Shown here: piece after piece, positions 18,459 through 27,889 of the stretch
How positions within the stretch are numbered: the stretch's first letter is position 1
Layout: every line of letters starts with the position of its first letter
Translations under genes and position numbers: made by a program
Source: Halopseudomonas yangmingensis
GTDB lineage: Bacteria; Pseudomonadota; Gammaproteobacteria; Pseudomonadales; Pseudomonadaceae
Reading direction: 5' to 3'
Assembly: GCF_900114825.1 (NCBI RefSeq)
Contig: NZ_FOUI01000012.1
Location: 46,187 to 104,244, forward strand
DNA: 58,058 nt
Notes under the pieces: model-generated
What the model was told of the DNA's origin: nothing
The model's input: the letters and a program-made list of their open reading frames with translations, nothing else
Databases searched by the model: none

Positions 18459-20450
18459 TCACTGTTCCCGCCGCCTATGCAAATACACCCAGTCCACAAT
18501 CTCGCCCTCCGGCTGATAGCCCTCAACCAGCTCGCGCAATAACTGGCGGACGCGGGCAAGGTCTTCCTGTTCCAGTGCTGCGTGCAAACGGCCAATGCCA
18601 TCTTTCAGCTCATCCCAGGGCAGGAAGTCCTCACTGGCGCGCATGATCATCGGATGTTCGGTTTCGGCTACGTTGTCACCAATCAGCAGCTCTTCGTAGA
18701 GCTTTTCACCAGGGCGCAGGCCGCTAAACTCGATGGCGATATCACCGCTTGGATGCTGCTCATCACGTACCGACAGGCCCGTGAGGTGAATCATCTTCTC
18801 GGCCAGATCAAGAATCTTCACCGGCGGGCCCATATCCAACACAAACACATCGCCGCCCTGTCCCATGGCGCCGGCCTGGATCACCAGTTGCGCCGCCTCA
18901 GGGATGGTCATGAAATAGCGGGTAATCTTCGGGTGGGTCACAGTCACCGGCCCACCCTGACGGATCTGTTCCCGGAAACGGGGAATGACCGAACCAGATG
19001 AGCCCAGCACATTACCAAAGCGCACCATGGTGAAACGGGTACGCTTGACCTGCTGCACGCCACTGCTCTCATCCAGCAGAACCGGTACGGCTTCGTGGCT
19101 CAGCGCCTGCAACACCATCTCGGCCAGGCGCTTGGTGCTGCCCATGACATTGGTCGGGCGCACCGCCTTGTCGGTAGAGATCAGCACAAAATTGCGTACG
19201 CCGGCACGGATTGCGGCCTGAGCGGTGTTCAGGGTGCCCAGCACATTGTTCAGCACCCCCTCGGCAATATTGTGCTCAACCAGAGGCACATGCTTGTAGG
19301 CGGCGGCATGGTAAAGCGTCTGCACCTGCCAAGCGTCCATGACCTGCTGCAAGCGCACCGGATTGCGAATCGAACCAAGGATCGGCAACAGCGTTAGCGG
19401 CAACGACTCCCGGCCTATACGCGCCTGCAACTCGTCATGGATCGCGTACAGATTGAACTCGCTATGTTCGAACAAAATCAGGGTGGTCGGCTTTTGTCCG
19501 ATGATCTGCCGGCACAGCTCAGAACCGATCGAGCCGCCGGCACCGGTCACCATCACTACCTGCCCGGCAATGCACTGCTCAAACAGATCCTGTCGTGGCG
19601 GTACCGCATCACGCCCCAGCAGGTCGGCAATATCCACTTCCTGCAGGTCATCCACCTTCACCTTGCCACTGGCCAGATCCATAAAGCCCGGCACAGTTCG
19701 CACCGGAATCGGAAACTGCTCCAGATAATCCAGAATCTCACGGCGCCGTGCACGGGTCACTGACGGCATCGCCAGCAGAATCTCCTCGGCACCGCTTTCG
19801 GCAATCATCTGCTGCAAGCGCGACGGTTTGTAGACCTTGATACCAGCAATCACCCGGTTGATGATGCCATCGTCATCATCAATAAAGGCAACAGGATGCA
19901 TCTGCTTACCCATTCGCAAGGCCGTCACCAGCTGGTTGCCTGCTGCTCCGGCACCATAAACAGCCACCTTGGGTAAGCCATTGCCCGTCACCGGGCGCGA
20001 CAAGGCCAACTGCCCCAGGCTATACCAGTCACTCTGAAAATACTGGCGCATCAGCAGACGCAAGCCGCCGAGCAACAGAAGGCTCAACCACCAGTAATTG
20101 ATCACCAGCGAACGGGGAACAGGTTCTGGCGCATCGCGGTACCAGTAAATGGCCAATGCCAGTAACAAGGCCGACAGACTGACTGCCTTGAAGATGACAA
20201 GCAAAGCATCGTTGCCCATATAGCGCAGCACGGCACGGTACATACCCATGCGCACAAAGAGCGGAACAGACAACACAGGTGCAATGACAAACAGCCACAG
20301 ATGCACACCCAGCGGATGCACCAGATCATCCGTGCCCAAACGCACCACAAAGGCAAGCCATAGTGCCAGCCAGGTCAGCACCACGTCGGCCACAACCTGC
20401 AGCAAACGCTTGTGACGGCGACGCAGGCCTAGCAATCGATCCCTTAGCAT
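18459..20450 (-). CDS. wbpM: Membrane nucleotide-sugar 4,6-dehydratase WbpM
   Basis: A 663-residue membrane-anchored SDR that converts UDP-GlcNAc to UDP-2-acetamido-2,6-dideoxy-D-xylo-4-hexulose. The N-terminus has about four transmembrane helices (about 15-120), then a CoA-binding-like Rossmann region with GAGAAGNQL. The catalytic SDR domain starts at about residue 280 with VTGAGGSIGSELC. The usual YxxxK is MGSTK (VMGSTKRLAEM), the Met substitution typical of WbpM/FlaA1-type large dehydratases. ATG 20450 has GGGAG 5 nt upstream. It ends the O-antigen cluster, as wbpM does in P. aeruginosa. Confidence 0.94.
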   Translation of the reverse strand: MLRDRLLGLRRRHKRLLQVVADVVLTWLALWLAFVVRLGTDDLVHPLGVHLWLFVIAPVLSVPLFVRMGMYRAVLRYMGNDALLVIFKAVSLSALLLALAIYWYRDAPEPVPRSLVINYWWLSLLLLGGLRLLMRQYFQSDWYSLGQLALSRPVTGNGLPKVAVYGAGAAGNQLVTALRMGKQMHPVAFIDDDDGIINRVIAGIKVYKPSRLQQMIAESGAEEILLAMPSVTRARRREILDYLEQFPIPVRTVPGFMDLASGKVKVDDLQEVDIADLLGRDAVPPRQDLFEQCIAGQVVMVTGAGGSIGSELCRQIIGQKPTTLILFEHSEFNLYAIHDELQARIGRESLPLTLLPILGSIRNPVRLQQVMDAWQVQTLYHAAAYKHVPLVEHNIAEGVLNNVLGTLNTAQAAIRAGVRNFVLISTDKAVRPTNVMGSTKRLAEMVLQALSHEAVPVLLDESSGVQQVKRTRFTMVRFGNVLGSSGSVIPRFREQIRQGGPVTVTHPKITRYFMTIPEAAQLVIQAGAMGQGGDVFVLDMGPPVKILDLAEKMIHLTGLSVRDEQHPSGDIAIEFSGLRPGEKLYEELLIGDNVAETEHPMIMRASEDFLPWDELKDGIGRLHAALEQEDLARVRQLLRELVEGYQPEGEIVDWVYLHRRREQ

Positions 20451-20459
20451 AAACACTCC

Positions 20460-21011
20460 CTAGTGCTTGACCCTGTCACCAGAACCCTTACCGGTAACTG
20501 TTTGCAGGATATAGCTGAAATAACGGGAGATGGACATTTCCCTGATCATGCGTGCGTCGGTCTCAGCCAACAGCTTCGGCGTAGACATATCAATCTCGTT
20601 CACCTGGGCCAGGCCAGTAATGCCCGGACGCACCGAATACACACCCAAGGCATCGCGCTCAGCAATAAGCTCCTCCTGGTTGAACAGGTTGGGACGAGGC
20701 CCTACCAGGCTCATTTCCCCTTTCAGCACATTCCACAGTTGAGGCAACTCATCCAGCTTGGTTTTACGCAGGAAATTACCCAGCCTGGTAATCGAAGATG
20801 CAGATGCCAAGTGGCTGGCCACCGAAGCGGTATCAACCTTCATTGTGCGAAATTTGACCAAAACAAAGGGCCTTTTGTTGCGCCCAACTCGCTCCTGCAG
20901 AAACAGCGGGGAGCCGGTGTCGAAAAGGCCAATGACATAAATGATCAACAGCACGGGGAGCCCAAATACCAATCCAGCCAATGAAAAAAACACATCAAAA
21001 AAACGCAGCAC
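20460..21011 (-). CDS. Small initiating sugar phosphate transferase (PglC/WcaJ superfamily)
   Basis: A 183-residue monotopic phosphoglycosyltransferase that transfers a sugar 1-phosphate from a UDP-sugar to undecaprenyl phosphate, starting the O-unit. One N-terminal membrane segment (about residues 5-30) is followed by the family core: PLFLQERVGRNKRPFVLVKF, KTKLDELPQLWNVLKGEMSLVGPRPN and VRPGITGLAQVN. The catalytic Asp-Glu of LDELPQ is present. Its size is that of the minimal PglC type, not the large WbaP type. Being next to the reductase and wbpM, it probably uses the UDP-QuiNAc or UDP-FucNAc they make. Confidence 0.9.
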   Translation of the reverse strand: MLRFFDVFFSLAGLVFGLPVLLIIYVIGLFDTGSPLFLQERVGRNKRPFVLVKFRTMKVDTASVASHLASASSITRLGNFLRKTKLDELPQLWNVLKGEMSLVGPRPNLFNQEELIAERDALGVYSVRPGITGLAQVNEIDMSTPKLLAETDARMIREMSISRYFSYILQTVTGKGSGDRVKH

Positions 21012-21076
21012 GCGTATTACCCCTGTTCATATATGGCGTATGGAGCCTCAAGATCAAGCAGGTATCCTGCCGGGTC

Positions 21077-22033
21077 TTATCTGATCTTAGTTTGCAAGTA
21101 CTGCTGACCTACGGTACGCAAGGCATCATAAGCAGAGGTTTGCGGCCGCCACCCTAACAGTTTATGCGCTTTTGAGGTATCAACTACAAGTGACTGACAT
21201 AATTGAGTGTACATGGCAGCCCTGCCGACCAACCTACTTCCCAAGCGCAGCATAAAATCAGGGCAAGGAAGCAACCGGGCTTTGCGCCCCATTCCTTCAG
21301 CAAGCAAGCGAACCAACTCAGGTGTAGAAACAGATTCATTGTCGGACACGAGAAAACACTGATTAGCTGCCGCGGGGTGGGAAGCACACACCATAATGAA
21401 GTCAACCAAATTATCCAGGCAGATCATGCTGCGCTGGTTCTGAACCGCAGCCAAAGGCAAAGGCACTCCGTGCCTAACAAGTTTTAGCAGCCTAGAAAAA
21501 TTACCCGGAGCATCAGCACCGTAAACAAGCGGAGGACGAATGATGACCAGCTCCGTATCGGAACCGCTAAAAAGCCTCTCCAACTCCTGTTCGGCCTCGA
21601 ATTTAGAGAGCGCATAATCTGCATGGGGGGCCGGGTTAGAGAGCTCTGAGAATGGCGCATCTTGCGTGACCGCGCCATTCACACCAATGGAGCTGATGAA
21701 AACAAAACGCCTCACCCCACTATGTTTGGCTTGCGTCGCAAAATGCAGCGCAAGATCCCGGTTGACACGCCGGAACTCATCGAGGGGCGAAATGTGGCTT
21801 TCACGCATGACGTGAGCTCGCCCTGCAAGGTGAATCACAACGTCAACGTCGGTCAGTGCGGCTTGTAGCGCCTGACTATCGTCAAGCTCTGCCGCAAGAA
21901 ACTCGACCTCAAGGGCGGGACGACGACGCCCTACTACCAATACGTTTTGGTTTGCATCTATCAACCGCTTCACCAAGTGCGAACCAATGAAGCCAGACGC
22001 ACCTGTCACAAGTACTCTGCCCCCCATTGTCAT
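21077..22033 (-). CDS. NAD-dependent epimerase/reductase, WbpV-like
   Basis: A 318-residue extended SDR with [18 protein letters not shown] at the N-terminus and YALSKFEAE (YxxxK) near residue 143. It is most like the 4-keto reductases that pair with WbpM-type dehydratases (WbpV/WbpK/WreQ group). It would reduce the WbpM product to UDP-D-QuiNAc or UDP-D-FucNAc. The C4 stereochemistry cannot be decided by eye. The start overlaps the ugd stop as ATGA. An ordinary 4-epimerase role is possible but less likely beside wbpM and a small initiating transferase. Confidence 0.82.
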   Translation of the reverse strand: MTMGGRVLVTGASGFIGSHLVKRLIDANQNVLVVGRRRPALEVEFLAAELDDSQALQAALTDVDVVIHLAGRAHVMRESHISPLDEFRRVNRDLALHFATQAKHSGVRRFVFISSIGVNGAVTQDAPFSELSNPAPHADYALSKFEAEQELERLFSGSDTELVIIRPPLVYGADAPGNFSRLLKLVRHGVPLPLAAVQNQRSMICLDNLVDFIMVCASHPAAANQCFLVSDNESVSTPELVRLLAEGMGRKARLLPCPDFMLRLGSRLVGRAAMYTQLCQSLVVDTSKAHKLLGWRPQTSAYDALRTVGQQYLQTKIR

Positions 22034-23367
22034 ACCCCCGCTTTAATACCGCGTCCAATTGAGTAATACATCAAGCCTGCGGCTGCCATGTCGGTGGGTT
22101 CAAACATGTTTCGCCCATCAACTACAACTGGGTATCTAAGGTTTTCCTTTAGCTTAGGGAAGTCCAGCGTCCTGAACGCTTTCCACTCAGTACAAATAAC
22201 CAATGCATCAGCATCTACTAACGCAGCTTCACGGGAAGCACACAACTCTAAGTCTGGTCGGGACCCGTAAATTCTTTTACACTCGCGCATAGCTTCAGGA
22301 TCGTAAGCTTGAACGGTTGCACCCGCATCCCAAAGCGACTCAAGCAAAACTCTGCTTGGAGCATCACGCATATCATCAGTATTAGGCTTGAAAGCAAGCC
22401 CCCAGACAGCAATGGTTTTACCTGCAAGATCCCCATCAAAGGCAAAAGATAACTTCCTGAAAAGCTCATGCTTCTGTCTATTGTTTACACTTTCCACAGC
22501 TAACAGAAGATCCGGCGTATGGCCTACTTCCAAAGCAGTACGTGCTAACGCTTGTACATCCTTAGGGAAGCATGACCCGCCGTAACCACAGCCAGGATAG
22601 ATAAAATCGTAACCAATCCGCGGATCAGAGCCGATTCCCAAGCGGACTTGCTCGATATCCGCATCAAGCAGCTCCGCCAAATTAGCCATCTCGTTCATAA
22701 AACTGATCTTTGTTGCAAGCATGGCGTTAGCCGCATACTTAGTTAGCTCGGCCGAACGAACATCCATAAACATCAGCTTGTCGTGATTACGATTGAAAGG
22801 TGCATAGCACTTTCGCATCAGACCAATAACCGTTTCCGAGTCCGTACCAACCACAATACGCGCGCCTCGAGTAAAGTCTTCAATTGCAGCACCTTCTTTC
22901 AAAAACTCAGGATTGGAGCAAACATCAAATCCAGTCTTGACGGCACGCGCTTCAAGCTCCGCAGCTATCACCGCCTTAACTTTATCTGCCGTTCCAACAG
23001 GCACAGTCGACTTATCAATAATGACTTTATAATCAGTCATGTATCGGCCAATAGTGGCAGCAACAGCCAGCACATACTTGAGGTCAGCTTTACCGTCTTC
23101 ATCTGGGGGAGTGCCCACAGCGATGAATTGCAAATCGCCATGCGCAACACCAACCGATGCATCGGTTGTGAAAGAAAGCCTTCCAGCAGCAACGTTCTTG
23201 AGTATCAGTTCCTCGAGACCAGGCTCATAAATCGGGATAACTCCCTTGTTTAGCCCATCGATCTTCTCTTGGTCTACATCAATACAAACAACCGAGTGTC
23301 CCACATCAGCCAAACAGGCCCCTGTCACCAAACCAACATAACCACTACCAAAAACCGTAACTTTCAT
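22030..23367 (-). CDS. ugd: UDP-glucose 6-dehydrogenase
   Basis: A 445-residue NAD-dependent enzyme that oxidises UDP-glucose to UDP-glucuronate. It has the N-terminal [15 protein letters not shown] nucleotide loop, [20 protein letters not shown] with the catalytic Lys/Asn, the intact nucleophile loop [12 protein letters not shown] (about residue 260), and the C-terminal [18 protein letters not shown]. It lies 6 nt from uxs and overlaps the WbpV-like gene by 4 nt. With uxs it gives UDP-xylose. This is the functional counterpart of the degenerate paralogue at 7342-8592. Base composition is visibly lower in GC than the flanking core genes. Confidence 0.96.
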   Translation of the reverse strand: MKVTVFGSGYVGLVTGACLADVGHSVVCIDVDQEKIDGLNKGVIPIYEPGLEELILKNVAAGRLSFTTDASVGVAHGDLQFIAVGTPPDEDGKADLKYVLAVAATIGRYMTDYKVIIDKSTVPVGTADKVKAVIAAELEARAVKTGFDVCSNPEFLKEGAAIEDFTRGARIVVGTDSETVIGLMRKCYAPFNRNHDKLMFMDVRSAELTKYAANAMLATKISFMNEMANLAELLDADIEQVRLGIGSDPRIGYDFIYPGCGYGGSCFPKDVQALARTALEVGHTPDLLLAVESVNNRQKHELFRKLSFAFDGDLAGKTIAVWGLAFKPNTDDMRDAPSRVLLESLWDAGATVQAYDPEAMRECKRIYGSRPDLELCASREAALVDADALVICTEWKAFRTLDFPKLKENLRYPVVVDGRNMFEPTDMAAAGLMYYSIGRGIKAGV

Positions 23368-23373
23368 AAAAAC

Positions 23374-24330
23374 TCACTTATGCGGTGCACCGTCACCCGA
23401 CAGCAAATTATCAAAATAGGCAATAGTTTTATCCAGCCCTTGATCAAGCATTACCTTAGGCTCCCAATCAAGTAGATCGCGGGCCAAGGTGATATTTGGC
23501 TGACGTTGCCGAGGATCATCTTGAGGCAAAGGCTTAAAAATTAACTTTGAGTTTGACCCCGTCAAGGCCAGAACCCTTTCTGCCAATTGGCGGATAGTAA
23601 ACTCGCCTGGATTGCCTAGATTAACTGGCCCAGTAACATCGTCCGCACTACTCATCAACCGAACAAACCCTTCGATCAAGTCATCGACATAGCAAAAACT
23701 ACGGGTCTGCTGGCCTTCACCATATATAGTAATATCTTCGCCTTTAAGTGCCTGAACGATAAAGTTGCTTACTACCCTACCGTCGTCAGGATGCATACGC
23801 GGGCCATAAGTATTGAAAATACGCGCTACCTTTATCAGCAACCCATGCTGGCGGTGATAATCAAAGAACAATGTTTCTGCACAACGCTTGCCTTCGTCGT
23901 AGCAAGAACGTACCCCTATCGGGTTGACTTTACCCCAGTAGCTTTCTGGCTGAGGATGCACCTCCGGATCCCCATAAACTTCACTCGTTGAGGCTTGGAA
24001 AATCTTTGCCTTAGTGCGCTTTGCCAACCCCAGCATATTTATTGCACCGTGCACGCTGGTTTTGAGAGTTTGCACAGGGTCGAATTGATAGTGCACTGGT
24101 GAGGCAGGGCATGCCAAATTATATATTTCATCAACCTCTACATATAGAGGAAAAGTTACATCATGACGCACCAACTCAAAATAAGGATTCGCAAGAAGGT
24201 GGGCGATATTTTGCTTAGTTCCAGTGTAAAAATTATCAACACACAGAACCTCGTGCCCTTCACCCAACAGCCGCTCGCACAAGTGCGAACCGAGAAACCC
24301 TGCACCACCGGTGACAAGTACTCGCTTCAT
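23374..24330 (-). CDS. uxs: UDP-glucuronate decarboxylase (UDP-xylose synthase)
   Basis: A 318-residue SDR that converts UDP-glucuronate to UDP-xylose. It has [19 protein letters not shown], the UXS-characteristic [20 protein letters not shown] (about residue 75), STSEVYGDP, and the catalytic YDEGKRCAE (YxxxK). [20 protein letters not shown] follows. These motifs separate UXS from dTDP-glucose dehydratases. It directly follows ugd in pathway terms and predicts xylose in the repeat unit. Confidence 0.93.
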   Translation of the reverse strand: MKRVLVTGGAGFLGSHLCERLLGEGHEVLCVDNFYTGTKQNIAHLLANPYFELVRHDVTFPLYVEVDEIYNLACPASPVHYQFDPVQTLKTSVHGAINMLGLAKRTKAKIFQASTSEVYGDPEVHPQPESYWGKVNPIGVRSCYDEGKRCAETLFFDYHRQHGLLIKVARIFNTYGPRMHPDDGRVVSNFIVQALKGEDITIYGEGQQTRSFCYVDDLIEGFVRLMSSADDVTGPVNLGNPGEFTIRQLAERVLALTGSNSKLIFKPLPQDDPRQRQPNITLARDLLDWEPKVMLDQGLDKTIAYFDNLLSGDGAPHK

Positions 24331-24331
24331 C

Positions 24332-25126
24332 TCACAACCCCTTCTTTAGAATTCGATAGTAAAAGCCACCCAACGCATGGGTCAGCGTAAAAAAAATTGC
24401 TTGCAGCGAATTGGTGTTAGGAAACTCCCTATGCACCATATGCATTCTCTCAAGCATATATTTTTTAGAGCCAGAAATCTGGCCTGCTATTCGACGATAG
24501 CAAAGCAGGGGGAACTTTACCTTCCAATGCTTAACACCACTCTCAAGAATACGCATCCAGCAATGGTAGTCCTCCACGGCTTTATAACGAATATCTTCAT
24601 TGAATGGAAACTGCAGCATCAACTCACGAAGCACTAGAACACTCGAGGTTGGAATTCGCCCCTTCAGTCTCTGCTTGCCGAACGTAACAAGCTCAACAGA
24701 AGCAGAACCAACCGCTGGGAAACACAGCAACTTATCATCCCAAAAATCTTTCATTTGCGTGCTAAGAAATTTACCTCCTTTGGACTCAGCAGCGGCAATT
24801 TGCTGGGTGAGTTTTTCCGGATGCCAGATATCATCAGCATCCAAAAAAGCAATCCAACGCCCTTTAGCCTCGCGCACACCAATATTTCGAGGGGCTGCAG
24901 GAGCCCCATGATTTACATCTAACGCAATCAGACGAATCCTAGAGTCCTCAGCAATATAGCTAGCAACGACGTCACGCGTCGCATCACTTGAGCAATCGTC
25001 AACGATCAACATCTCCCAATCAAGCCAGCTCTGGTCAAGGACTGACTGAATTGTCCTTCCAATCATTTTTTCTGCGTTATATGACGGGGTCACAACAGTA
25101 ATCATTGGCATCTTTACTTTACTCAC
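24332..25126 (-). CDS. Glycosyltransferase family 2 protein
   Basis: A 264-residue GT-A transferase. It has [20 protein letters not shown], the nucleotide-binding [13 protein letters not shown], and [13 protein letters not shown] (DXD near residue 98). Only 1 nt separates it from uxs, and it overlaps the upstream KpsC-like gene by 4 nt. Because uxs is its neighbour and the locus has only two non-initiating transferases besides those in the core-like group, it is a good candidate for the xylosyltransferase of the O-unit. That assignment is inference. Confidence 0.85.
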   Translation of the reverse strand: MSKVKMPMITVVTPSYNAEKMIGRTIQSVLDQSWLDWEMLIVDDCSSDATRDVVASYIAEDSRIRLIALDVNHGAPAAPRNIGVREAKGRWIAFLDADDIWHPEKLTQQIAAAESKGGKFLSTQMKDFWDDKLLCFPAVGSASVELVTFGKQRLKGRIPTSSVLVLRELMLQFPFNEDIRYKAVEDYHCWMRILESGVKHWKVKFPLLCYRRIAGQISGSKKYMLERMHMVHREFPNTNSLQAIFFTLTHALGGFYYRILKKGL

Positions 25127-26679
25127 CCCCGATCTCCCCTCGGCAGCCTTGCCCTGAAATCATCAACCCAGAAAAATGCAGGACGCCGTTTTATCTCCAG
25201 CTTCGGCAACTTCAAGCGAGGCATAGGATAGTCAGCAAGCTTGTCCCAGCTTTTTTTCTTCAGTAACTCCACGATCTCGCTCTCATCGCTATCATCCACC
25301 GCATAGGTTGGATCGTCAGCAGCCAACTCACCCGTCTGGAACATTCTGATAAGACGAGAAGCATCTGCACCTTGGTAATAGGTATACCGGGTCGTTTCAA
25401 TGGGGTGAACGAAGTCTACGAATTGAGGGTGACGATGTGAGCGAACATACAAAAAACGCAATGTTTTACGGATAATTTGCTCTGGGTCAAGATCTATCCG
25501 AGCCCGCGCCTCATACATGGCCGTTTTGTCTGCAAAAGCTCGAACGAACCCTGCCCTGTCGTAGGTTGAGGGCCCCAAACAGATCACCTGCTTACCACAT
25601 ACACCCGCTTCGACAGCAGAGCTGCCTCCATTTAGCACGACAATATCGGCCTGCTGGATCAAGTCATAAGTATTCGCCTTCTGCTCACTAGATATACAGT
25701 GAATCGCCCGGCGCTTTGCCCACTCCCGGTAAAGAGTCAACGAACGCTCACCACCGACTTGACCAATCTTTTCGGCCCAGTTCGGATGGCAGCGTACCAC
25801 TACCTGACTTGGCGCAATGCCAAATGCCTCGAAGAAGTCATCTAAAGCTTGGGTGTTATCGATCCAGCCAGACTTCCACTCAGCGTGGCCGGCAAATTCG
25901 TTCTTGCTGCTAGGAAGGACCAGCACCCGCGGTCCGAGAGAGCTTAGTGGCCAAGGTGCAGGCTCTGGATTCTTGTTGTAAAGTCGCCATTCCAGCGAGT
26001 TTCGCTGAAGAAAACGCTCGCCCACAAGTTTTCCTGCGATGCGTGCCTGCGCCAGTGTTAATGGCCGGTCATCGAAAGTAGCAACCATGTCCCCAACAGC
26101 CTTCAGAGACAGGCAGTTCGCGTTCGGCGTCAAATGCAAACCTTGACTGAACCAAGGACGCTCGTGGGTAATATAAGGAACGTTTGTCTGTTCACAAGCA
26201 TAAGTAACTGCACGTGTAAGGTCCATTCGCCCGTTAAAGCAAATCACTCCTTCAAGAGCATTATCCTCAATCCAACGCTTAGCACTAGCATAGGTACGGG
26301 CAATAGGGATATGTAGCGACCGACGTACCTGCAACACCGGCTCATCCCCCCACTCGCTTTCTGACTCAGTGCGGGTCAGCGTACAAGAACTGGAAAGTGC
26401 GAGTTCGTCCAAAACGGCCTCAGGCAACTCATCATATTTTCCCCTACCAATAGCTGTGACTGAATGCCCTGTATAGCTACGCACACCACCCATAATGCAC
26501 TTAGCACACTCCTTAAGCTTACTGCTACCCTTGATAGCTCGAGGATAGCAGTTATCTACTGCCGCATCGCAGGTCAAATAAAAAACTTCATGCCCCGCAT
26601 CCTGCAAAACTTTTGATAGAAAAAAAAGCTGCTCAACATGAGGCCTGAAAGAAAAAATATTCGCCAATCCAACTTTCAC
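25123..26679 (-). CDS. Capsule-type glycosyltransferase (KpsC/KpsS-like), candidate pseudaminic acid transferase
   Basis: A 518-residue soluble GT-B-like protein. The C-terminal half resembles Kdo-transferring capsule proteins of the KpsC/KpsS group: VLVLPSSKNEF, VVVRCHPNW (HP motif) and VLNGGSSAVEAGVCGKQVIC, where GGSSAVEA corresponds to the sugar-nucleotide phosphate loop. A GTG start at 26679 is chosen because GGAGG (26684-26688) lies just upstream. ATG codons further upstream have no such site and overlap wzy. Kdo and pseudaminic acid are both CMP-activated 2-ulosonic acids, so this protein may use CMP-pseudaminate. No other gene in the locus looks like a CMP-nonulosonate transferase. Confidence 0.72.
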   Translation of the reverse strand: MKVGLANIFSFRPHVEQLFFLSKVLQDAGHEVFYLTCDAAVDNCYPRAIKGSSKLKECAKCIMGGVRSYTGHSVTAIGRGKYDELPEAVLDELALSSSCTLTRTESESEWGDEPVLQVRRSLHIPIARTYASAKRWIEDNALEGVICFNGRMDLTRAVTYACEQTNVPYITHERPWFSQGLHLTPNANCLSLKAVGDMVATFDDRPLTLAQARIAGKLVGERFLQRNSLEWRLYNKNPEPAPWPLSSLGPRVLVLPSSKNEFAGHAEWKSGWIDNTQALDDFFEAFGIAPSQVVVRCHPNWAEKIGQVGGERSLTLYREWAKRRAIHCISSEQKANTYDLIQQADIVVLNGGSSAVEAGVCGKQVICLGPSTYDRAGFVRAFADKTAMYEARARIDLDPEQIIRKTLRFLYVRSHRHPQFVDFVHPIETTRYTYYQGADASRLIRMFQTGELAADDPTYAVDDSDESEIVELLKKKSWDKLADYPMPRLKLPKLEIKRRPAFFWVDDFRARLPRGDRG

Positions 26680-26705
26680 AAACCCTCCAACAAGCATAAA
26701 AATCA

Positions 26706-27875
26706 CTACTTCATGCAAACCCTTCGCCGAACCTGAAGCTCTGAAAGCACAGCCAAAAAAAGCACAAAGACCAAAGACAATGGATAATAATCCAAAATTC
26801 TATTTGACAAAAATACGAACAAAAACATCAAGATCACAAGACCCAAAAATCTTGATAAATCCTCACCAGAAAGCAAAGAAATAGCAGACAAAACAAAACA
26901 AAACCCAAAAAACATCAACGAGAAAAGAACGCCAAAGCTTGCAAAATAAGTCAAATACTGACTATCAACCCCATAATAGCTCACCCAATGATATCCAAAA
27001 AAAACCACCCCAACCGGATCATCAGCAATATAATCAAGAAACTCACTATGCAACCTTGACCTAATTGATACAGATATAGACTCACCACCACCATAAAACA
27101 AAAAACCAAGCAATGAGTCAAACTTATAACGCAGGTGCGCATTGAGCTCGAAAAGGGAAGCACCCAATATAATCATTCCACCCAAAAGAGATGCGCCCAC
27201 AAAAGCTCTCACACCCCAAAACATGGCTCTAACAAAAAAAACAAGGACTAGCAAAATCAATGACATTAGCGAAGCCGTATTCAGCACCCCAAAAATCAGC
27301 ACCGCAAGAGAACACAACGAAAAAAAGCTTAGGCGCTTCAAAAACAAAACATAGGCCACCAAAATATTACATACAAAACCAAAACTAGATGGATTCCCCA
27401 GACCACCGACATACGCTCTATTTTCCCACAAACTAAAACCGAGTTTGTATAGAGAAAAATCCAGAACAACTTGCAACACCAAAAAAGCCACACAGAAATC
27501 CAAAAACAAAATAAACCTAGCCCTATCAAAACCATAAAACCCAAAATACAACAAAGAACATACTGCAAAATTCAAAAAAAGATAATCATCAAAGCCATAA
27601 TAAACCCCCTTCAAAACATAAAAACAAGAAAACCCGACAGAAAACAAAAACAAAGCCAATCGCCGCCAATCACTACAAAAAACCACGGAAGATGAAACAG
27701 AATAGAACAACAAAAACACAGCAACAACTTTAACCAAAAAATTAAAAGCAGCAACATCTGCCGAGACAGCGCCCTGATAAAAATCAAAAAAATACAGACT
27801 ATAATAAACACCAAAAACCAATACAACAGACAGAAAAACAAGAAGCCCATCAAAAAAAACTACACGGTTAGCCAC
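26706..27875 (-). CDS. wzy: O-antigen polymerase Wzy candidate
   Basis: A 389-residue very hydrophobic protein with about 10-12 membrane segments and one larger extracytoplasmic loop (about residues 255-305, containing HLRYKFDSLLGF and SIRSRLHSEFLDYI). This layout is typical of Wzy, which shows little sequence conservation. It would polymerise flipped repeat units in the periplasm. The GTG start at 27875 has GGGAG 6 nt upstream. A TTG one codon earlier is too close. Coding DNA is strikingly AT-rich compared with all neighbours, usual for serotype-specific wzy genes. The call is by topology and context. Confidence 0.78.
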   Translation of the reverse strand: MANRVVFFDGLLVFLSVVLVFGVYYSLYFFDFYQGAVSADVAAFNFLVKVVAVFLLFYSVSSSVVFCSDWRRLALFLFSVGFSCFYVLKGVYYGFDDYLFLNFAVCSLLYFGFYGFDRARFILFLDFCVAFLVLQVVLDFSLYKLGFSLWENRAYVGGLGNPSSFGFVCNILVAYVLFLKRLSFFSLCSLAVLIFGVLNTASLMSLILLVLVFFVRAMFWGVRAFVGASLLGGMIILGASLFELNAHLRYKFDSLLGFLFYGGGESISVSIRSRLHSEFLDYIADDPVGVVFFGYHWVSYYGVDSQYLTYFASFGVLFSLMFFGFCFVLSAISLLSGEDLSRFLGLVILMFLFVFLSNRILDYYPLSLVFVLFLAVLSELQVRRRVCMK

Positions 27876-27889
27876 CAAAAGCTCCCTTC

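Noticed and set aside
18900-19200. WbpM lacks the SDR catalytic Tyr (MGSTK instead of YxxxK), considered as inactivation.
   Set aside because: Met at this position is typical of the large membrane-bound WbpM/FlaA1 dehydratase group, which is active.
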